A stretch of 64,000 nt of DNA from Haloechinothrix aidingensis. Its GTDB lineage: Bacteria; Actinomycetota; Actinomycetes; Mycobacteriales; Pseudonocardiaceae. The translations under genes and the position numbers were made by a program. The notes beneath the pieces were generated by a model. That model saw nothing but the letters and a program-made list of their open reading frames with translations. It was not told the origin of the DNA and ran no database searches. Position 1 is the stretch's first letter; each line of letters begins with the position of its first letter. Shown piece by piece: positions 7,523-16,252 of the stretch. The DNA lies in NCBI RefSeq assembly GCF_013450155.1, contig NZ_JACCKD010000007.1:1-64000 (forward strand). Reading direction: 5' to 3'.

Positions 7523-7592
7523 GTCGAGGACTGACCTCACTTCCACCGGATGTGCCGGGGCCTGACGACCACGCACGCCGGTGATGCGCGAA

Positions 7593-8762
7593 CTACCCGA
7601 CCAGGGCGGCCGCCATCGACTCCACCGCGATGCGCGGCTTGACGTTCCAGCGGATCGCGTCGCGGCAGGCCAGCACCGCCTCGAGGCGGCGGAGCGCGGC
7701 CTCCGGCTCCCACCGCCGAGCCGCGTCCCTGATGTGCTCGGCGTGATCGGGGTGGTTCAGCGTCAGCTCCCGCTCACCCTGACCGGCCGCGACGACCAGC
7801 ACGTCGCGGTAGAACCCGGCCAGGTCGACCAGCGCCAGGTCCAACGTGTCGCGCTGGGTGCGCGTGGCACGCATCTTCTGCCGCTTCTCCAGCTGCTTGA
7901 CGGCCGCGTCGGCGGAGCGCTTGGCGGCTGCGGTGCCCTTGCCGGTGCCGTCGGCGCCCATCGCCGTACGCAGCTCCTCCTTCTCCGAATCGTCCCGGGC
8001 CTTGCTCTCCTCGTCCGCGTCGGCCTCAGCCGCCCGGATCAGCACGTCGGCGCAGTCGAAGGCATCGGTCAGCCGCCGCGTGTTCGTCGGGATACGCAGC
8101 ACCTCGGCCCTGCGTTCCCGGGCCGTGGGGTCGGTGGCCAACCTGCGCGCCCGGCCCACGTGCCCACCGCACACCGATGCGGCCCACTCCGCGTCGCCGG
8201 CATCGACCCCGTCCCGCTCGACGAGTACCCGCGCGATCGCCGACGGCGGCGGCGTCCGCAATGCGACCAACCTGCAGCGGGAACGGATCGTGACGGAGAC
8301 GTCCTCCGGGTGATCGGAGGGCGCGCACAGCAGGAACACCGTGCGCGCCGGGGGCTCCTCGATCGCCTTCAGCAGCGCGTTCGACGCCCCCTCGGTCAGC
8401 CGGTCGGCATCGGAGATGATCACGATCTGCCACCGGCCCGTGGTCGGCTGGCGTGCCGCGGTCTGCACGAGCGAGCGCATCTCGGCCACCGAGATGGACA
8501 GTCCTTCCGGCACGACCGGATGGACGTCGGCATGCGTGCCTGCCAGCGCCGTGGTGCACCCGGAACACTGCCCGCAGCCGGAACCCTCGGAGCACTGCAA
8601 CGCGGCCGCGAAGGTGCGGGCAGCGACCGAGCGGCCCGAGCCGGGCGGGCCGGTGAACAGCCAGGCATGCGTCATCGCCTCGGACCGGACCGTCGCTGCC
8701 GACAGCGTCTCGATCGCCGGCTCCTGGCCCACCAGCTGGGACCACACCGTCCGCGTACTCAC
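7593..8762 (-). CDS. holB: DNA polymerase III subunit delta' (clamp loader)
   Basis: Subunit of the clamp-loader complex that places the beta clamp on DNA. The 389-aa product starts at GTG 8762, overlapping the upstream stop by four bases (GTGA). The N-terminal AAA+ domain has the P-loop GPPGSGRS, in which Arg replaces the usual Lys, as expected for a delta' subunit that does not hydrolyse ATP. A four-cysteine zinc module (CSEGSGCGQCSGC) follows, and the SRC motif is present (IRSRC). A Lys-rich insert of about 50 residues precedes the C-terminal collar domain. The position beside topA matches Rv3644c. It is co-transcribed with the upstream MFS/TMK-like gene. Confidence 0.93.
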   Translation of the reverse strand: MSTRTVWSQLVGQEPAIETLSAATVRSEAMTHAWLFTGPPGSGRSVAARTFAAALQCSEGSGCGQCSGCTTALAGTHADVHPVVPEGLSISVAEMRSLVQTAARQPTTGRWQIVIISDADRLTEGASNALLKAIEEPPARTVFLLCAPSDHPEDVSVTIRSRCRLVALRTPPPSAIARVLVERDGVDAGDAEWAASVCGGHVGRARRLATDPTARERRAEVLRIPTNTRRLTDAFDCADVLIRAAEADADEESKARDDSEKEELRTAMGADGTGKGTAAAKRSADAAVKQLEKRQKMRATRTQRDTLDLALVDLAGFYRDVLVVAAGQGERELTLNHPDHAEHIRDAARRWEPEAALRRLEAVLACRDAIRWNVKPRIAVESMAAALVG

Positions 8763-10843
8763 ACGACCTCCGCCCGTCGCGCCGTCGGCGTCGCCGCCAG
8801 TAGCCCCCTGTCCACGAGAGCCGCCTTCACTGCAGTGTGCACCCTGTCGGCGACCTCCTCGGAGTTGCCCTCGGCGTCGACGACGACATAGCGCCCGGGG
8901 TCGGCCGCTGCCATCTCGGCGAGCAGCCCCCGGATGCGCCAACGCTGATCGGTCGCGACCTGCCCGGCCGTGGCGTCCGGCTCGATGTCGAGCAGGACCG
9001 TCACGTCCGGGCGGAGGCTGCCGGTCGCCCAGTCGGCCAACCCCTCGAGCTCCTCGGCATCCAGCCCTGCCTCGGCGGTCAGCTGGGCGACCGGCGAGTC
9101 CACGAAACGCTCCATCACCACGACGGCCCCCTGGTCCAGTGCGGGGCGCACGTCCCGCTCGACGACGTCGGCTCGCACGGCCGCCGCTGCCAGCGCCCTG
9201 GCCCGCGCCCCCGTCAACGACGTCGCGGACAGCAAGGCCGACAGCTGGTGGTCGTTCAGCGCGGGGTCGGTCGCCAGCCGGACGGGCCGTGGCTGCTTGC
9301 TCAACCGGTCGGCCAGCGCAGCGGCCTGGATCTGCGTGTCTGTGCTGCTGGTGCCCTCGATCGCGATGAGCAGGCCGTTGACGCGCCGGGGGCTGCGGCG
9401 TAGGGCGTTGCGCAGGTCCGCGAGCACCGGGGCACCGCGGCGCGTGTCCATCAGCCAGTAGGCGATCAGGCCGACCAGGGCGGCGAGGACACCGCCGCTG
9501 AGCAGCACCGGGCGCGTTCCGTCGATGACGACGGGGTTGCCGAAGATCGAGACCGTGCGGGGCCGCATCAGCCCGATCAGCAGCGGCACCGCCGCCATCG
9601 TGCCGCCGAGCACCACCTTCATCAACGACTGGTAGATGGCGTTGATGCGCCCCCTGATGTCGTCGTCGATCCGCGTGCCGATGATGGTCACACCTGCCAG
9701 GAACGCTGCCCCGGCGCACGCGCCGACCAGGCCCACCGCGAGCAGGGAGACGAACAGGTGGGGGGAGAGCGCGACCACGCACAGCGCGATGCCCGCGCTC
9801 ACGATCGCGAGGCCGAACAGCCGCTCGTGCGGCAGGCGTCTCGCCAGCCGGGACGTTCCCGTCATGCCAAGCGACATCCCGGTGAACACGGCGATGAACA
9901 GCAACCCGAACGCCGCGTCGCCCGCCATCAGGCTCGTGGCATAGGCGTTCGAGGACCCGATGACCGCGCCGCCCGCCGCGAACGCCCCCAGCATGCCCAC
10001 CAGCAGGCCGCGCACCAGCCGGTTCCCGTGCACGTACCGTGCCCCGTCGAGGATCATCCCGAACAGGCCGCGCCGTGGCTGCCCGTCCCGTTTCGGGACC
10101 GCGGCGGCATGGTCGGACCGAACCGGATGCACGTTGCGCCTGGACAGCTCGGGGATGCGGGTGGCGATGAGGATCGCGCTCGCCAGGTACAGCGACGCGT
10201 TGATCACCAGGATGATCTTCGCGAGGCCCAGCGTGCCCAGCACGGCCTCCCCCAGGCCGAGCGCGGGGCCGATGCCGGTGATCACCGCGTACAGACCGGC
10301 GCCGCTGACCACGGCGACGCCGTAGGTCATCACCATGTTGAGCTGGTTCGCCGTCTCCACCTGGTCCGGCCTGCGCAGCAGGTTCGGCACCGCCGCGTCC
10401 TTGGACGGGATCCACAGCATCGAGCAGAACCCGACGAGGAAGCTACCGATGAACAACCACAGCGGCTCGCCGACGATGGCGATGGACAGCAGCAGCCCGC
10501 ACCGCATCGCATCGGCACTGGCCATGATCGTGCGGCGGTCGAACCGGTCGGCCAGCAGGCCGCCGAGCGGGGCGAACAGCAGGCCAGGCAGCAGCAGGGT
10601 CAACACGACGCCGGTGAAGGCGAAGTTCTGCGCCATGTAGCTGTCCGTCAGCTTGGTGACGTAGCCGGTCAGCCCGAGCAGCGTCAACCAGTCGGCGGTG
10701 CTACACAGGTAGGTGACGCCCCACAGCCTGCGGAACGGCCTGATCGCGAGGACCCGTCGGGCGCGGTAGACGATCGAGGGCGACGCGAGCCCACCCGTCT
10801 CGGCGGCACCGTCCTCCACAGCTTCGCTAGCGATGCGCCCCAC
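8759..10843 (-). CDS. MFS transporter fused to a degenerate thymidylate-kinase domain
   Basis: The first 470 or so residues form a 12-helix major-facilitator transporter, with a GLLADRFDRR loop after TM2. The last 200 residues align with thymidylate kinase (IEG start, ERFVDSPVA where active enzymes have DRY...SS, RPDVTVLLDI). The kinase P-loop reads IEGTSSTDTQ instead of EGxDGxGKST, so the phosphate-binding Lys is missing and dTMP kinase activity is unlikely. MFS/dTMP kinase fusions are known in this family of bacteria. I chose GTG 10843; GTG 10819 and ATG 10969 are alternatives. Its stop overlaps the holB start, which suggests a shared DNA-metabolism role or only co-expression. The transported substrate is unknown. 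Confidence 0.85.
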   Translation of the reverse strand: MGRIASEAVEDGAAETGGLASPSIVYRARRVLAIRPFRRLWGVTYLCSTADWLTLLGLTGYVTKLTDSYMAQNFAFTGVVLTLLLPGLLFAPLGGLLADRFDRRTIMASADAMRCGLLLSIAIVGEPLWLFIGSFLVGFCSMLWIPSKDAAVPNLLRRPDQVETANQLNMVMTYGVAVVSGAGLYAVITGIGPALGLGEAVLGTLGLAKIILVINASLYLASAILIATRIPELSRRNVHPVRSDHAAAVPKRDGQPRRGLFGMILDGARYVHGNRLVRGLLVGMLGAFAAGGAVIGSSNAYATSLMAGDAAFGLLFIAVFTGMSLGMTGTSRLARRLPHERLFGLAIVSAGIALCVVALSPHLFVSLLAVGLVGACAGAAFLAGVTIIGTRIDDDIRGRINAIYQSLMKVVLGGTMAAVPLLIGLMRPRTVSIFGNPVVIDGTRPVLLSGGVLAALVGLIAYWLMDTRRGAPVLADLRNALRRSPRRVNGLLIAIEGTSSTDTQIQAAALADRLSKQPRPVRLATDPALNDHQLSALLSATSLTGARARALAAAAVRADVVERDVRPALDQGAVVVMERFVDSPVAQLTAEAGLDAEELEGLADWATGSLRPDVTVLLDIEPDATAGQVATDQRWRIRGLLAEMAAADPGRYVVVDAEGNSEEVADRVHTAVKAALVDRGLLAATPTARRAEVV

Positions 10844-10871
10844 CCCGCTTCCGCGCAGGACCGTGCGCGCA

Positions 10872-10886
10872 TGTGCACCGTGCACA
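10872..10886. promoter_or_regulatory. Perfect 15-bp palindrome upstream of the MFS-TMK gene
   Basis: TGTGCAC-C-GTGCACA is a perfect 7+1+7 palindrome located 29 bases before the chosen GTG start. The position fits an operator or promoter element for the MFS-TMK/holB operon. The regulator is unknown; the halves differ from the TGTGA/TCACA halves of a Crp site. Confidence 0.35.
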
Positions 10887-11093
10887 GTCCAAACGTTTCG
10901 TACGACTTCCGGCCACGCGGCTTCTACGTGCGTAGCCGGCGCCACCCGGCGGGGAACTACACCGCGCATGCACCGCCGGGCGTTACGCCGACACAGCCGT
11001 CAGCGTAGCGCCCGCCGTGCGGCGTGTCTGTTGATCCCCGCACAAGCACGTACAGGAGCTGGGCGAACACCCTCCGGCACTCACTCGATGGAG

Positions 11094-11564
11094 CTACGCG
11101 GACAGCAGACCCACCAGGCTGGCGAGCAGGGAAACGGCGATGATCACGAACAGCACGATCAGGACAACCGCCACGGCCACACCGGCAGACGACTTGGTGT
11201 CCGCGTCCGTGAGGACCCGTTTGGCCTGCTCGCTCGCATCCGACATCATGCGCTGGGCGGGCCCGAAGCCACGCCTGCCTTGCGGCTGACGATCCCCCGG
11301 CGGCTGCTCGCGCGCCCCGTGCTGGGTCGTCCGGCTGCCCGCACGCTCGTGCGGTTCGTCATCGAGCACCACGCGCAGCATCGCGTCGAGACCGTCGGGG
11401 TTGCCCTCGAAGGTTCGCCGGGTCGGCGCGTCGAAACCACTGCTGTCGGTACCGGGCACGGCTGCCTGCGTCGACTCGCCGGTGATCAGCCCGGCGAGCG
11501 GGTCGGGAAACATCGGCTGCGGCGGGGGCTCCTGAGTGCCGTCCGCGCTCGATGGTGCACTCAT
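11094..11564 (-). CDS. Conserved single-TM membrane protein downstream of topA
   Basis: Unknown function, 156 aa. ATG 11564 follows GGGAGGGAAGCGCC, a strong ribosome site. Residues 1-125 are polar, Pro/Gly/Arg-rich and probably disordered and cytoplasmic; the last 30 residues form one hydrophobic helix (VAVAVVLIVLFVIIAVSLLA) that ends the protein, so it is tail-anchored. It lies 177 bases behind topA on the same strand and may be read through from it. I know no characterised homologue. Confidence 0.7.
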   Translation of the reverse strand: MSAPSSADGTQEPPPQPMFPDPLAGLITGESTQAAVPGTDSSGFDAPTRRTFEGNPDGLDAMLRVVLDDEPHERAGSRTTQHGAREQPPGDRQPQGRRGFGPAQRMMSDASEQAKRVLTDADTKSSAGVAVAVVLIVLFVIIAVSLLASLVGLLSA

Positions 11565-11741
11565 GGCGCTTCCCTCCCGGTCCGACAGCCTCGCCAACGC
11601 ACAAGCGTAGCGACACCGATGGATACCGTCAGTAATACGTGCGAGGGAAAAGTCCTGGCGGCCGGCACGCTCGGTCACACCGCGGAGGCGTGCCGTCCCC
11701 CGGCTGCCTGCCGGCAGCCCAGGCGAGAACCACTCCCGGGC

Positions 11742-14558
11742 CTACTTGGACTTGGCCGTTGTCCGGCGCTTCTTCGGTGCAGGACCCTTGGCACGCTTCT
11801 CGGCGAGCAGTTCGGCCGCGCGCTCATCGGTCAGCTCCTCGACCGTGTCACCCTTGCGCAACGAGGCGTTGTACTCGCCATCGGTGACGTACGGGCCGAA
11901 CCGCCCATCCTTGACCACCATGGGCTTGCCGTTCGCGGGGTCGTTACCCAGCTCCCGCAGGGGCGGTTTCGCGGCGGCCTGCCTGCCCCTGCGCTTGGGT
12001 TCCGCGAAGATCTTCAGCGCCTCGTCCAGCGTGATCTCGAAGATCTGGTTCTCCGTCTCCAGCGACCGAGAGTCCGTCCCCCGCTTCAGGTACGGGCCGT
12101 ACCGGCCGTTCTGGGCGGTGATCTCCTCACCCGACTCGGGATCGGTGCCCACCACCCTGGGCAGCGCGAGCAGCTTCAGCGCGTCGTCGAGCGTGACCGT
12201 CTCCAGCGACATCGACTTCAGCAACGACGCCGTGCGCGGCTTGGGCTTCTTGCTCTTGGTGGTCTTGCGCCCCTTCTTCGCGGCCTCGCCGTTCGCCGGT
12301 TTCTCCGACTTCTCCGTCGAACCGTTCGCGGCCTGCTCGTCCTCATCCGGGAGGATCTCGGTGACATACGGGCCGAACCGCCCGTCCTTGGCCACGATCT
12401 CGTGCCCGGTATCCGGGTCCGTGCCCAGCACCCTGCCCTCGGCGGGGGTGGCGAACAGCTTCTCGGCCACCTCGTGGGTCAGCTCGTCCGGCGGCAGGTC
12501 GTCCGGCAGGTTCGCACGCTGCGAGCTGCCGTCGACCTCCCGCTCCAGGTACGGGCCGTAGCGCCCGACCCGCACGTAGACGGTCGTGCCGTTCTCGTCG
12601 GTGAACATCGGGATCGAGTTGATCTCGCGCGCGTCGATGTCCTCCACACCGCTACCGACCAGCTTCTTCAAGCCCCCGGAACGCCCGATCGACCCCTCAG
12701 GACCGATGTCGCCACCGAAGTAGAAGCCGGACAGCCAGCGCGTCCGCTCCTGATTGCCGGAGGCGATCGCGTCCAGCTCGTCCTCCATGGCGGCGGTGAA
12801 GTCGTAGTCGACGAGCCGCTCGAAGTGCTTCTCGAGCAGACCGACGACCGAGAAAGCCACCCAGGACGGCACGAGGGCCGACCCCTTCTTCCACACGTAG
12901 CCACGCGCCTGGACCGTGTTGATGATCGACGCGTATGTCGACGGCCTGCCGATGCCCAGCTCCTCGAGCGCCTTGACCAGGCTCGCCTCGGTGTAGCGGG
13001 CGGGCGGGCTGGTCGAGTGCCCGTCCGGGACAAGGGAGGTGGCGCTCACTTCCTGGTCACGCTCGAGGTTCGGGAGCCTGCGCTCGACGTCGTCGGCCTC
13101 GCCACCGGCCTCGCTGTCCACAGCCTCGACGTAGGCGCGCAGGAAACCCGCGAAGGTGATCGTGCGCCCGGACGCGGAGAACACGCACTCCTCGCCGGTG
13201 CCCGCGGCCACACCGGTGATGCGCACCGACATCGTGGTTCCCTTGGCGTCAGCCATCTGCGAAGCGATGGTGCGCTGCCAGATCAGCTCGTAGAGCCGGA
13301 ACTCGTCGGTCTCCAGCTCCGCCGCGACCTGCCCCGGGGTGCGGAACGACTCGCCCGCCGGGCGGATCGCCTCGTGCGCCTCCTGGGCGTTCTTCACCGC
13401 GCGGTTGTACTGGCGGGGTTTGGGGGAGAGGTACTCGGACCCGTAGAGCTCGGTCGCCTGGTTGCGCGCCGCGGTGATCGCGGTGTCCGACAACGTGGTC
13501 GAGTCGGTCCGCATGTAGGTGATGTAACCGTTCTCGTAGAGCCGCTGCGCGGTGCGCATCGTGCGGTCGGCCGCGAACCGCAGCTTCCGGCTGGCCTCCT
13601 GCTGCAGCGTCGACGTCATGAACGGCGCGTACGGCTTACGGGTGTACGGCTTGGACTCGACGCTGCTGACCGTGAACGGCCTGCCGTCGAGAGCCTCGGC
13701 GAGCCGGGTGGCCTCCGCCTCGTCCAGCACGCGCACGTCGGAGCTCGCCGCGACCGAGTCCTTCAACCGGCCGTTCGAGCCGAAGTCCTTGCCCGTGGCC
13801 AGCCGGGACCCGTCCACGGAGACCAGCCGCGCGGAGAACGTCGCGGCAGCCGACTGCTCACCGCTGGAGCCCGCGTCCATGGTCGCGGCGATGTCCCAGT
13901 ACGACGCCGAGGTGAAGTCGATCCGCTCCCGCTCACGCTGCACGATGACCCTGGTAGCCACCGACTGCACCCGGCCCGCCGACAGCTTCGGCATGACCTT
14001 CTTCCACAGCACGGGCGAGACCTCGTAGCCGTACAGGCGGTCCAGGATGCGCCTGGTCTCCTGCGCGTCGACGAGGTTCGAGTCCAGCTCGCGGGGGTTC
14101 TCCGCGGCGGCCTGGATCGCCGACTCGGTGATCTCGTGGAAGACCATCCGGCGTACGGGGACCTTGGGCTTGAGCGCTTCGAGCAGGTGCCACGCGATCG
14201 CTTCGCCCTCGCGGTCACCGTCCGTCGCGAGGTAGAGCTCGTCGGCATCGGCGAGCAGCTGCTTGAGCTCGGTGACGGTGGACTTCTTGTCCGGCGTGAC
14301 GATGTAGAGCGGCTCGAAGTCGTTGTCCACGTCGACGCCGAGGCGCGCCCACGACTCACCCTTGTACTTGGCGGGTACGTCCGCCGCGCCGCGCGGCAGG
14401 TCGCGAATGTGCCCCTTCGACGACTCGACCACGTACTCGCTGCCCAGGTAGGAGGCAATCTTGCGAGCCTTCGCCGGGGACTCGACGACCACCAGCCGTC
14501 GCCCCGTCTGGCTCGATGCGGCGCGTCCGCCGCGCTTGCTCCCTGTCGATCCAGCCAC
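11742..14558 (-). CDS. topA: DNA topoisomerase I
   Basis: Type IA topoisomerase that relaxes negative supercoils. The 938-aa product starts at GTG 14558, eleven bases after GGAGG. The Toprim domain begins LVVVESPAKARKI and includes the acidic DGDREGEAIAWHL motif. The active-site tyrosine is in the NGYITYMRTDS segment. The C-terminus has no zinc fingers; instead it carries the repeated actinobacterial domains (DPDTGHEIVAKDGRFGPYV, DPESGEEITAQNGRYGPYL, DPANGKPMVVKDGRFGPYV) and a Lys/Arg-rich tail (KKRRTTAKSK). Length and layout match mycobacterial TopA (Rv3646c) and the gene sits in the same neighbourhood. It is monocistronic or reads into the small membrane-protein gene. Confidence 0.97.
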   Translation of the reverse strand: MAGSTGSKRGGRAASSQTGRRLVVVESPAKARKIASYLGSEYVVESSKGHIRDLPRGAADVPAKYKGESWARLGVDVDNDFEPLYIVTPDKKSTVTELKQLLADADELYLATDGDREGEAIAWHLLEALKPKVPVRRMVFHEITESAIQAAAENPRELDSNLVDAQETRRILDRLYGYEVSPVLWKKVMPKLSAGRVQSVATRVIVQRERERIDFTSASYWDIAATMDAGSSGEQSAAATFSARLVSVDGSRLATGKDFGSNGRLKDSVAASSDVRVLDEAEATRLAEALDGRPFTVSSVESKPYTRKPYAPFMTSTLQQEASRKLRFAADRTMRTAQRLYENGYITYMRTDSTTLSDTAITAARNQATELYGSEYLSPKPRQYNRAVKNAQEAHEAIRPAGESFRTPGQVAAELETDEFRLYELIWQRTIASQMADAKGTTMSVRITGVAAGTGEECVFSASGRTITFAGFLRAYVEAVDSEAGGEADDVERRLPNLERDQEVSATSLVPDGHSTSPPARYTEASLVKALEELGIGRPSTYASIINTVQARGYVWKKGSALVPSWVAFSVVGLLEKHFERLVDYDFTAAMEDELDAIASGNQERTRWLSGFYFGGDIGPEGSIGRSGGLKKLVGSGVEDIDAREINSIPMFTDENGTTVYVRVGRYGPYLEREVDGSSQRANLPDDLPPDELTHEVAEKLFATPAEGRVLGTDPDTGHEIVAKDGRFGPYVTEILPDEDEQAANGSTEKSEKPANGEAAKKGRKTTKSKKPKPRTASLLKSMSLETVTLDDALKLLALPRVVGTDPESGEEITAQNGRYGPYLKRGTDSRSLETENQIFEITLDEALKIFAEPKRRGRQAAAKPPLRELGNDPANGKPMVVKDGRFGPYVTDGEYNASLRKGDTVEELTDERAAELLAEKRAKGPAPKKRRTTAKSK

Positions 14559-14747
14559 TACTCGGCAGCCTCCGCTCCTGTCACTCAGCCACGAGCCGGA
14601 GTCCACGTCCGGCACTCACTCGGGCTGAGACCTTAATTGCTCAGTAAGGGTGCTGAACACACAGCAACCCGCGCCGTATTTCCACCACTAGCATGCACAG
14701 CCACCACATTCACGCGGCAGGGTGGTGTATTCGCCCGATTTCGCTGG

Positions 14748-15359
14748 TCACGAGGCGGCGACCGCCCTCGACTCGGCCGGCCACTGTGCTTCGGCACCCA
14801 CCGGCGCCCGGCCGGCAAGCTCGGCGAGCCTGCGCATCCGCTTGACACCGGCGATCCGCACCGCGGGCCCGCCTGCACGCGGCCCGAGCAGGTTCGCCTG
14901 ACCGGACGCCGACACGAGGCCCGCAGCGCTCACTCTACGGAGCAGCGGCTCGTGTGTCTCCTCCGCCCTGGGATCGAGCTGGAGCTGGTAGCCGCGCTCC
15001 GCACGCCTGCCGCAGGCCAGCATCCACAACCGCAACGCGGCCCCGTCCAGCATGAAGCCCGCGGGAACCGCCTTGACAGCCCCCCGGCTCCACGCCTGCG
15101 CCACCGCGAGCAGGTCCGCCCGGAACGCGGTGCGCACCAGCGGGTAACCACCGTCCGAGGAGGTGACCTCCGCCTCGATCCCGCGCTCGGCGCACTCCTC
15201 TGCGAGGGCGTCGGCGCGCCAGTGCTCGTCGGTGACCACGGACAACCGCGCCGCCGTGTCTGCGAAGCTCACGATCTGACCGTGCCCGCACAGCACGCCC
15301 GCGAGGTCCGCCACGCAGGGCGCACTCGCCTCCGCCGAGAAGAACGACAGCTGTGCCAC
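14748..15359 (-). CDS. Conserved protein (Rv3647c-like position) under a LexA box
   Basis: Function unknown, 203 aa. It lies upstream of topA at the place that Rv3647c holds in M. tuberculosis, and its start (VAQLSFFSAEA) and mixed alpha/beta composition suggest a soluble protein. I chose GTG 15359: a TATGCT -10 at 15372-15367 ends seven bases before it, so translation is probably leaderless. ATG 15371 would lie inside the promoter. The residue run LVRTAFRADLLAVAQAWSRG and a cluster of Arg/Lys near the C-terminus (VKRMRRLAEL) are the only notable features. The LexA-type operator over the -10 suggests induction by DNA damage. Confidence 0.8.
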   Translation of the reverse strand: MAQLSFFSAEASAPCVADLAGVLCGHGQIVSFADTAARLSVVTDEHWRADALAEECAERGIEAEVTSSDGGYPLVRTAFRADLLAVAQAWSRGAVKAVPAGFMLDGAALRLWMLACGRRAERGYQLQLDPRAEETHEPLLRRVSAAGLVSASGQANLLGPRAGGPAVRIAGVKRMRRLAELAGRAPVGAEAQWPAESRAVAAS

Positions 15360-15366
15360 ACCCCCT

Positions 15367-15386
15367 AGCATAGAACACGCGTTCGA
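15367..15386 (-). promoter_or_regulatory. SOS (LexA) box overlapping a -10 hexamer
   Basis: Read leftward, 15386-15371 is TCGAAC-GCGT-GTTCTA, one mismatch from the actinobacterial LexA consensus TCGAAC-N4-GTTCGA. The last two bases are the first two of the -10 hexamer TATGCT (15372-15367). The GTG of the downstream gene starts eight bases after the hexamer. This is the classic repressor placement. Confidence 0.65.
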
Positions 15387-15439
15387 GGGCATGGAAGTGG
15401 TGCGTGGCACCCGGCTCGCCCGCGGCCCCGCCGCCGGGG

Positions 15440-16081
15440 TCACTCCCGGGACCCGTCCGGGTTCAAGCTGGGGCGTGACCCGGACGACAGTAGCTCCGCG
15501 CACGAGCGTGCGGACCGGCTCGCCTCGACGAACTCCGGTATCTCCTCCATACCGCCCAGCAAGTTGACCTCGCCGACCTCGTCCAGCACGTTACTGGTGA
15601 CGTCCAGCGCCGACCTGGTCTCGGCGACGTCCGGCTCCTCCCGCTGCCGTGTCGCGGCGAGCCGGTTCCGCGCACTCTCCGAACGGTCCCGGAGCTCGCT
15701 GAACTCGCCCTTGGTGCGCTCGAGTACCTCATCGGCGCCCCTGATCGGGGCAGGGGCGAGCCCATCCAGCTCACGCTCCGCCTGTCGCAGCCCCTCCGAG
15801 ACAGTCGTGAGCATGTCCATGGAGGTTTTCGAGGCACGCTCCGGCGAGCTGGGATCGACCTGCGGGGACGTGGATACGGCATGCACGAGGCGCAAGGTGG
15901 CGCTGCAGTAGGAGTCCGCCCACTCGGTCGCGCGAGAGTCCTGCGTGCCGCCGTCGGACTCGGCCGCCTGCTGCCGGGACGGCTCCGGCCGCACCTGCCC
16001 CGCGTTCTCGTCACCCGCCCCGCATCCGGCGACCAGTAGCAGGACCGCCACGGCGGCCGGCGCGCCGATGCCTCGCCACAT
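15440..16081 (-). CDS. Putative lipoprotein, unknown function
   Basis: Probable secreted lipoprotein of 213 aa. ATG 16081 is preceded by GGAGGGG. The signal peptide ends in a lipobox (LLVAGC), so Cys would be lipidated around residue 20. A Gln/Glu/Asp-rich linker follows, then a largely helical domain with heptad-like Leu/Val spacing (MDMLTTVSEGLRQAERELDGL, then a long Arg/Glu-rich helix). Two cysteines outside the lipobox (one after WADSY, one near the C-terminus in RSCAELL) could form a disulfide. No known family. It reads toward the LexA-box gene, with an 80-base gap. Confidence 0.75.
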   Translation of the reverse strand: MWRGIGAPAAVAVLLLVAGCGAGDENAGQVRPEPSRQQAAESDGGTQDSRATEWADSYCSATLRLVHAVSTSPQVDPSSPERASKTSMDMLTTVSEGLRQAERELDGLAPAPIRGADEVLERTKGEFSELRDRSESARNRLAATRQREEPDVAETRSALDVTSNVLDEVGEVNLLGGMEEIPEFVEASRSARSCAELLSSGSRPSLNPDGSRE

Positions 16082-16197
16082 TCCCTGCACCCCTCCATGA
16101 GTCCGTGGGGCTGAATACACGAGTCGGGCTACTCACCACGGCCACGCTCACGAGCGACTCACTCGTCACCCGCGTTCGACGGCCGACACTAGTACAA

Positions 16198-16237
16198 CTG
16201 GCCCCGCCTCGCTGGTTCGAACGCGAGGCGGGGCCAG
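16198..16237 (-). terminator. Strong hairpin behind hppA
   Basis: Fifteen-base arms (16198-16212 and 16223-16237, CTGGCCCCGCCTCGC and its complement) with a 10-base loop sit 16 bases after the hppA stop codon. No long T-run follows, as is usual for high-GC actinobacterial terminators. Confidence 0.7.
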
Positions 16238-16252
16238 TGTCAGCGTGTCGGG

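Noticed and set aside
8600-8680. Loss of the Walker A lysine in DNA polymerase III delta' as a mutation
   Set aside because: GPPGSGRS without Lys is a normal feature of non-hydrolysing delta' subunits, so it is not unusual.
7593-10415. One 940-residue protein covering holB and part of the upstream gene
   Set aside because: The upstream part is a shifted shadow of the MFS-TMK gene; the true holB start is GTG 8762 with a GTGA overlap.
10833-14636. Very long rightward frame opposite topA
   Set aside because: It mirrors the topA codons; Arg/Pro/His-rich product without domains is typical of antisense frames in high-GC DNA. The same holds for the long frame opposite mrpA (35355-37478) and those opposite hppA.
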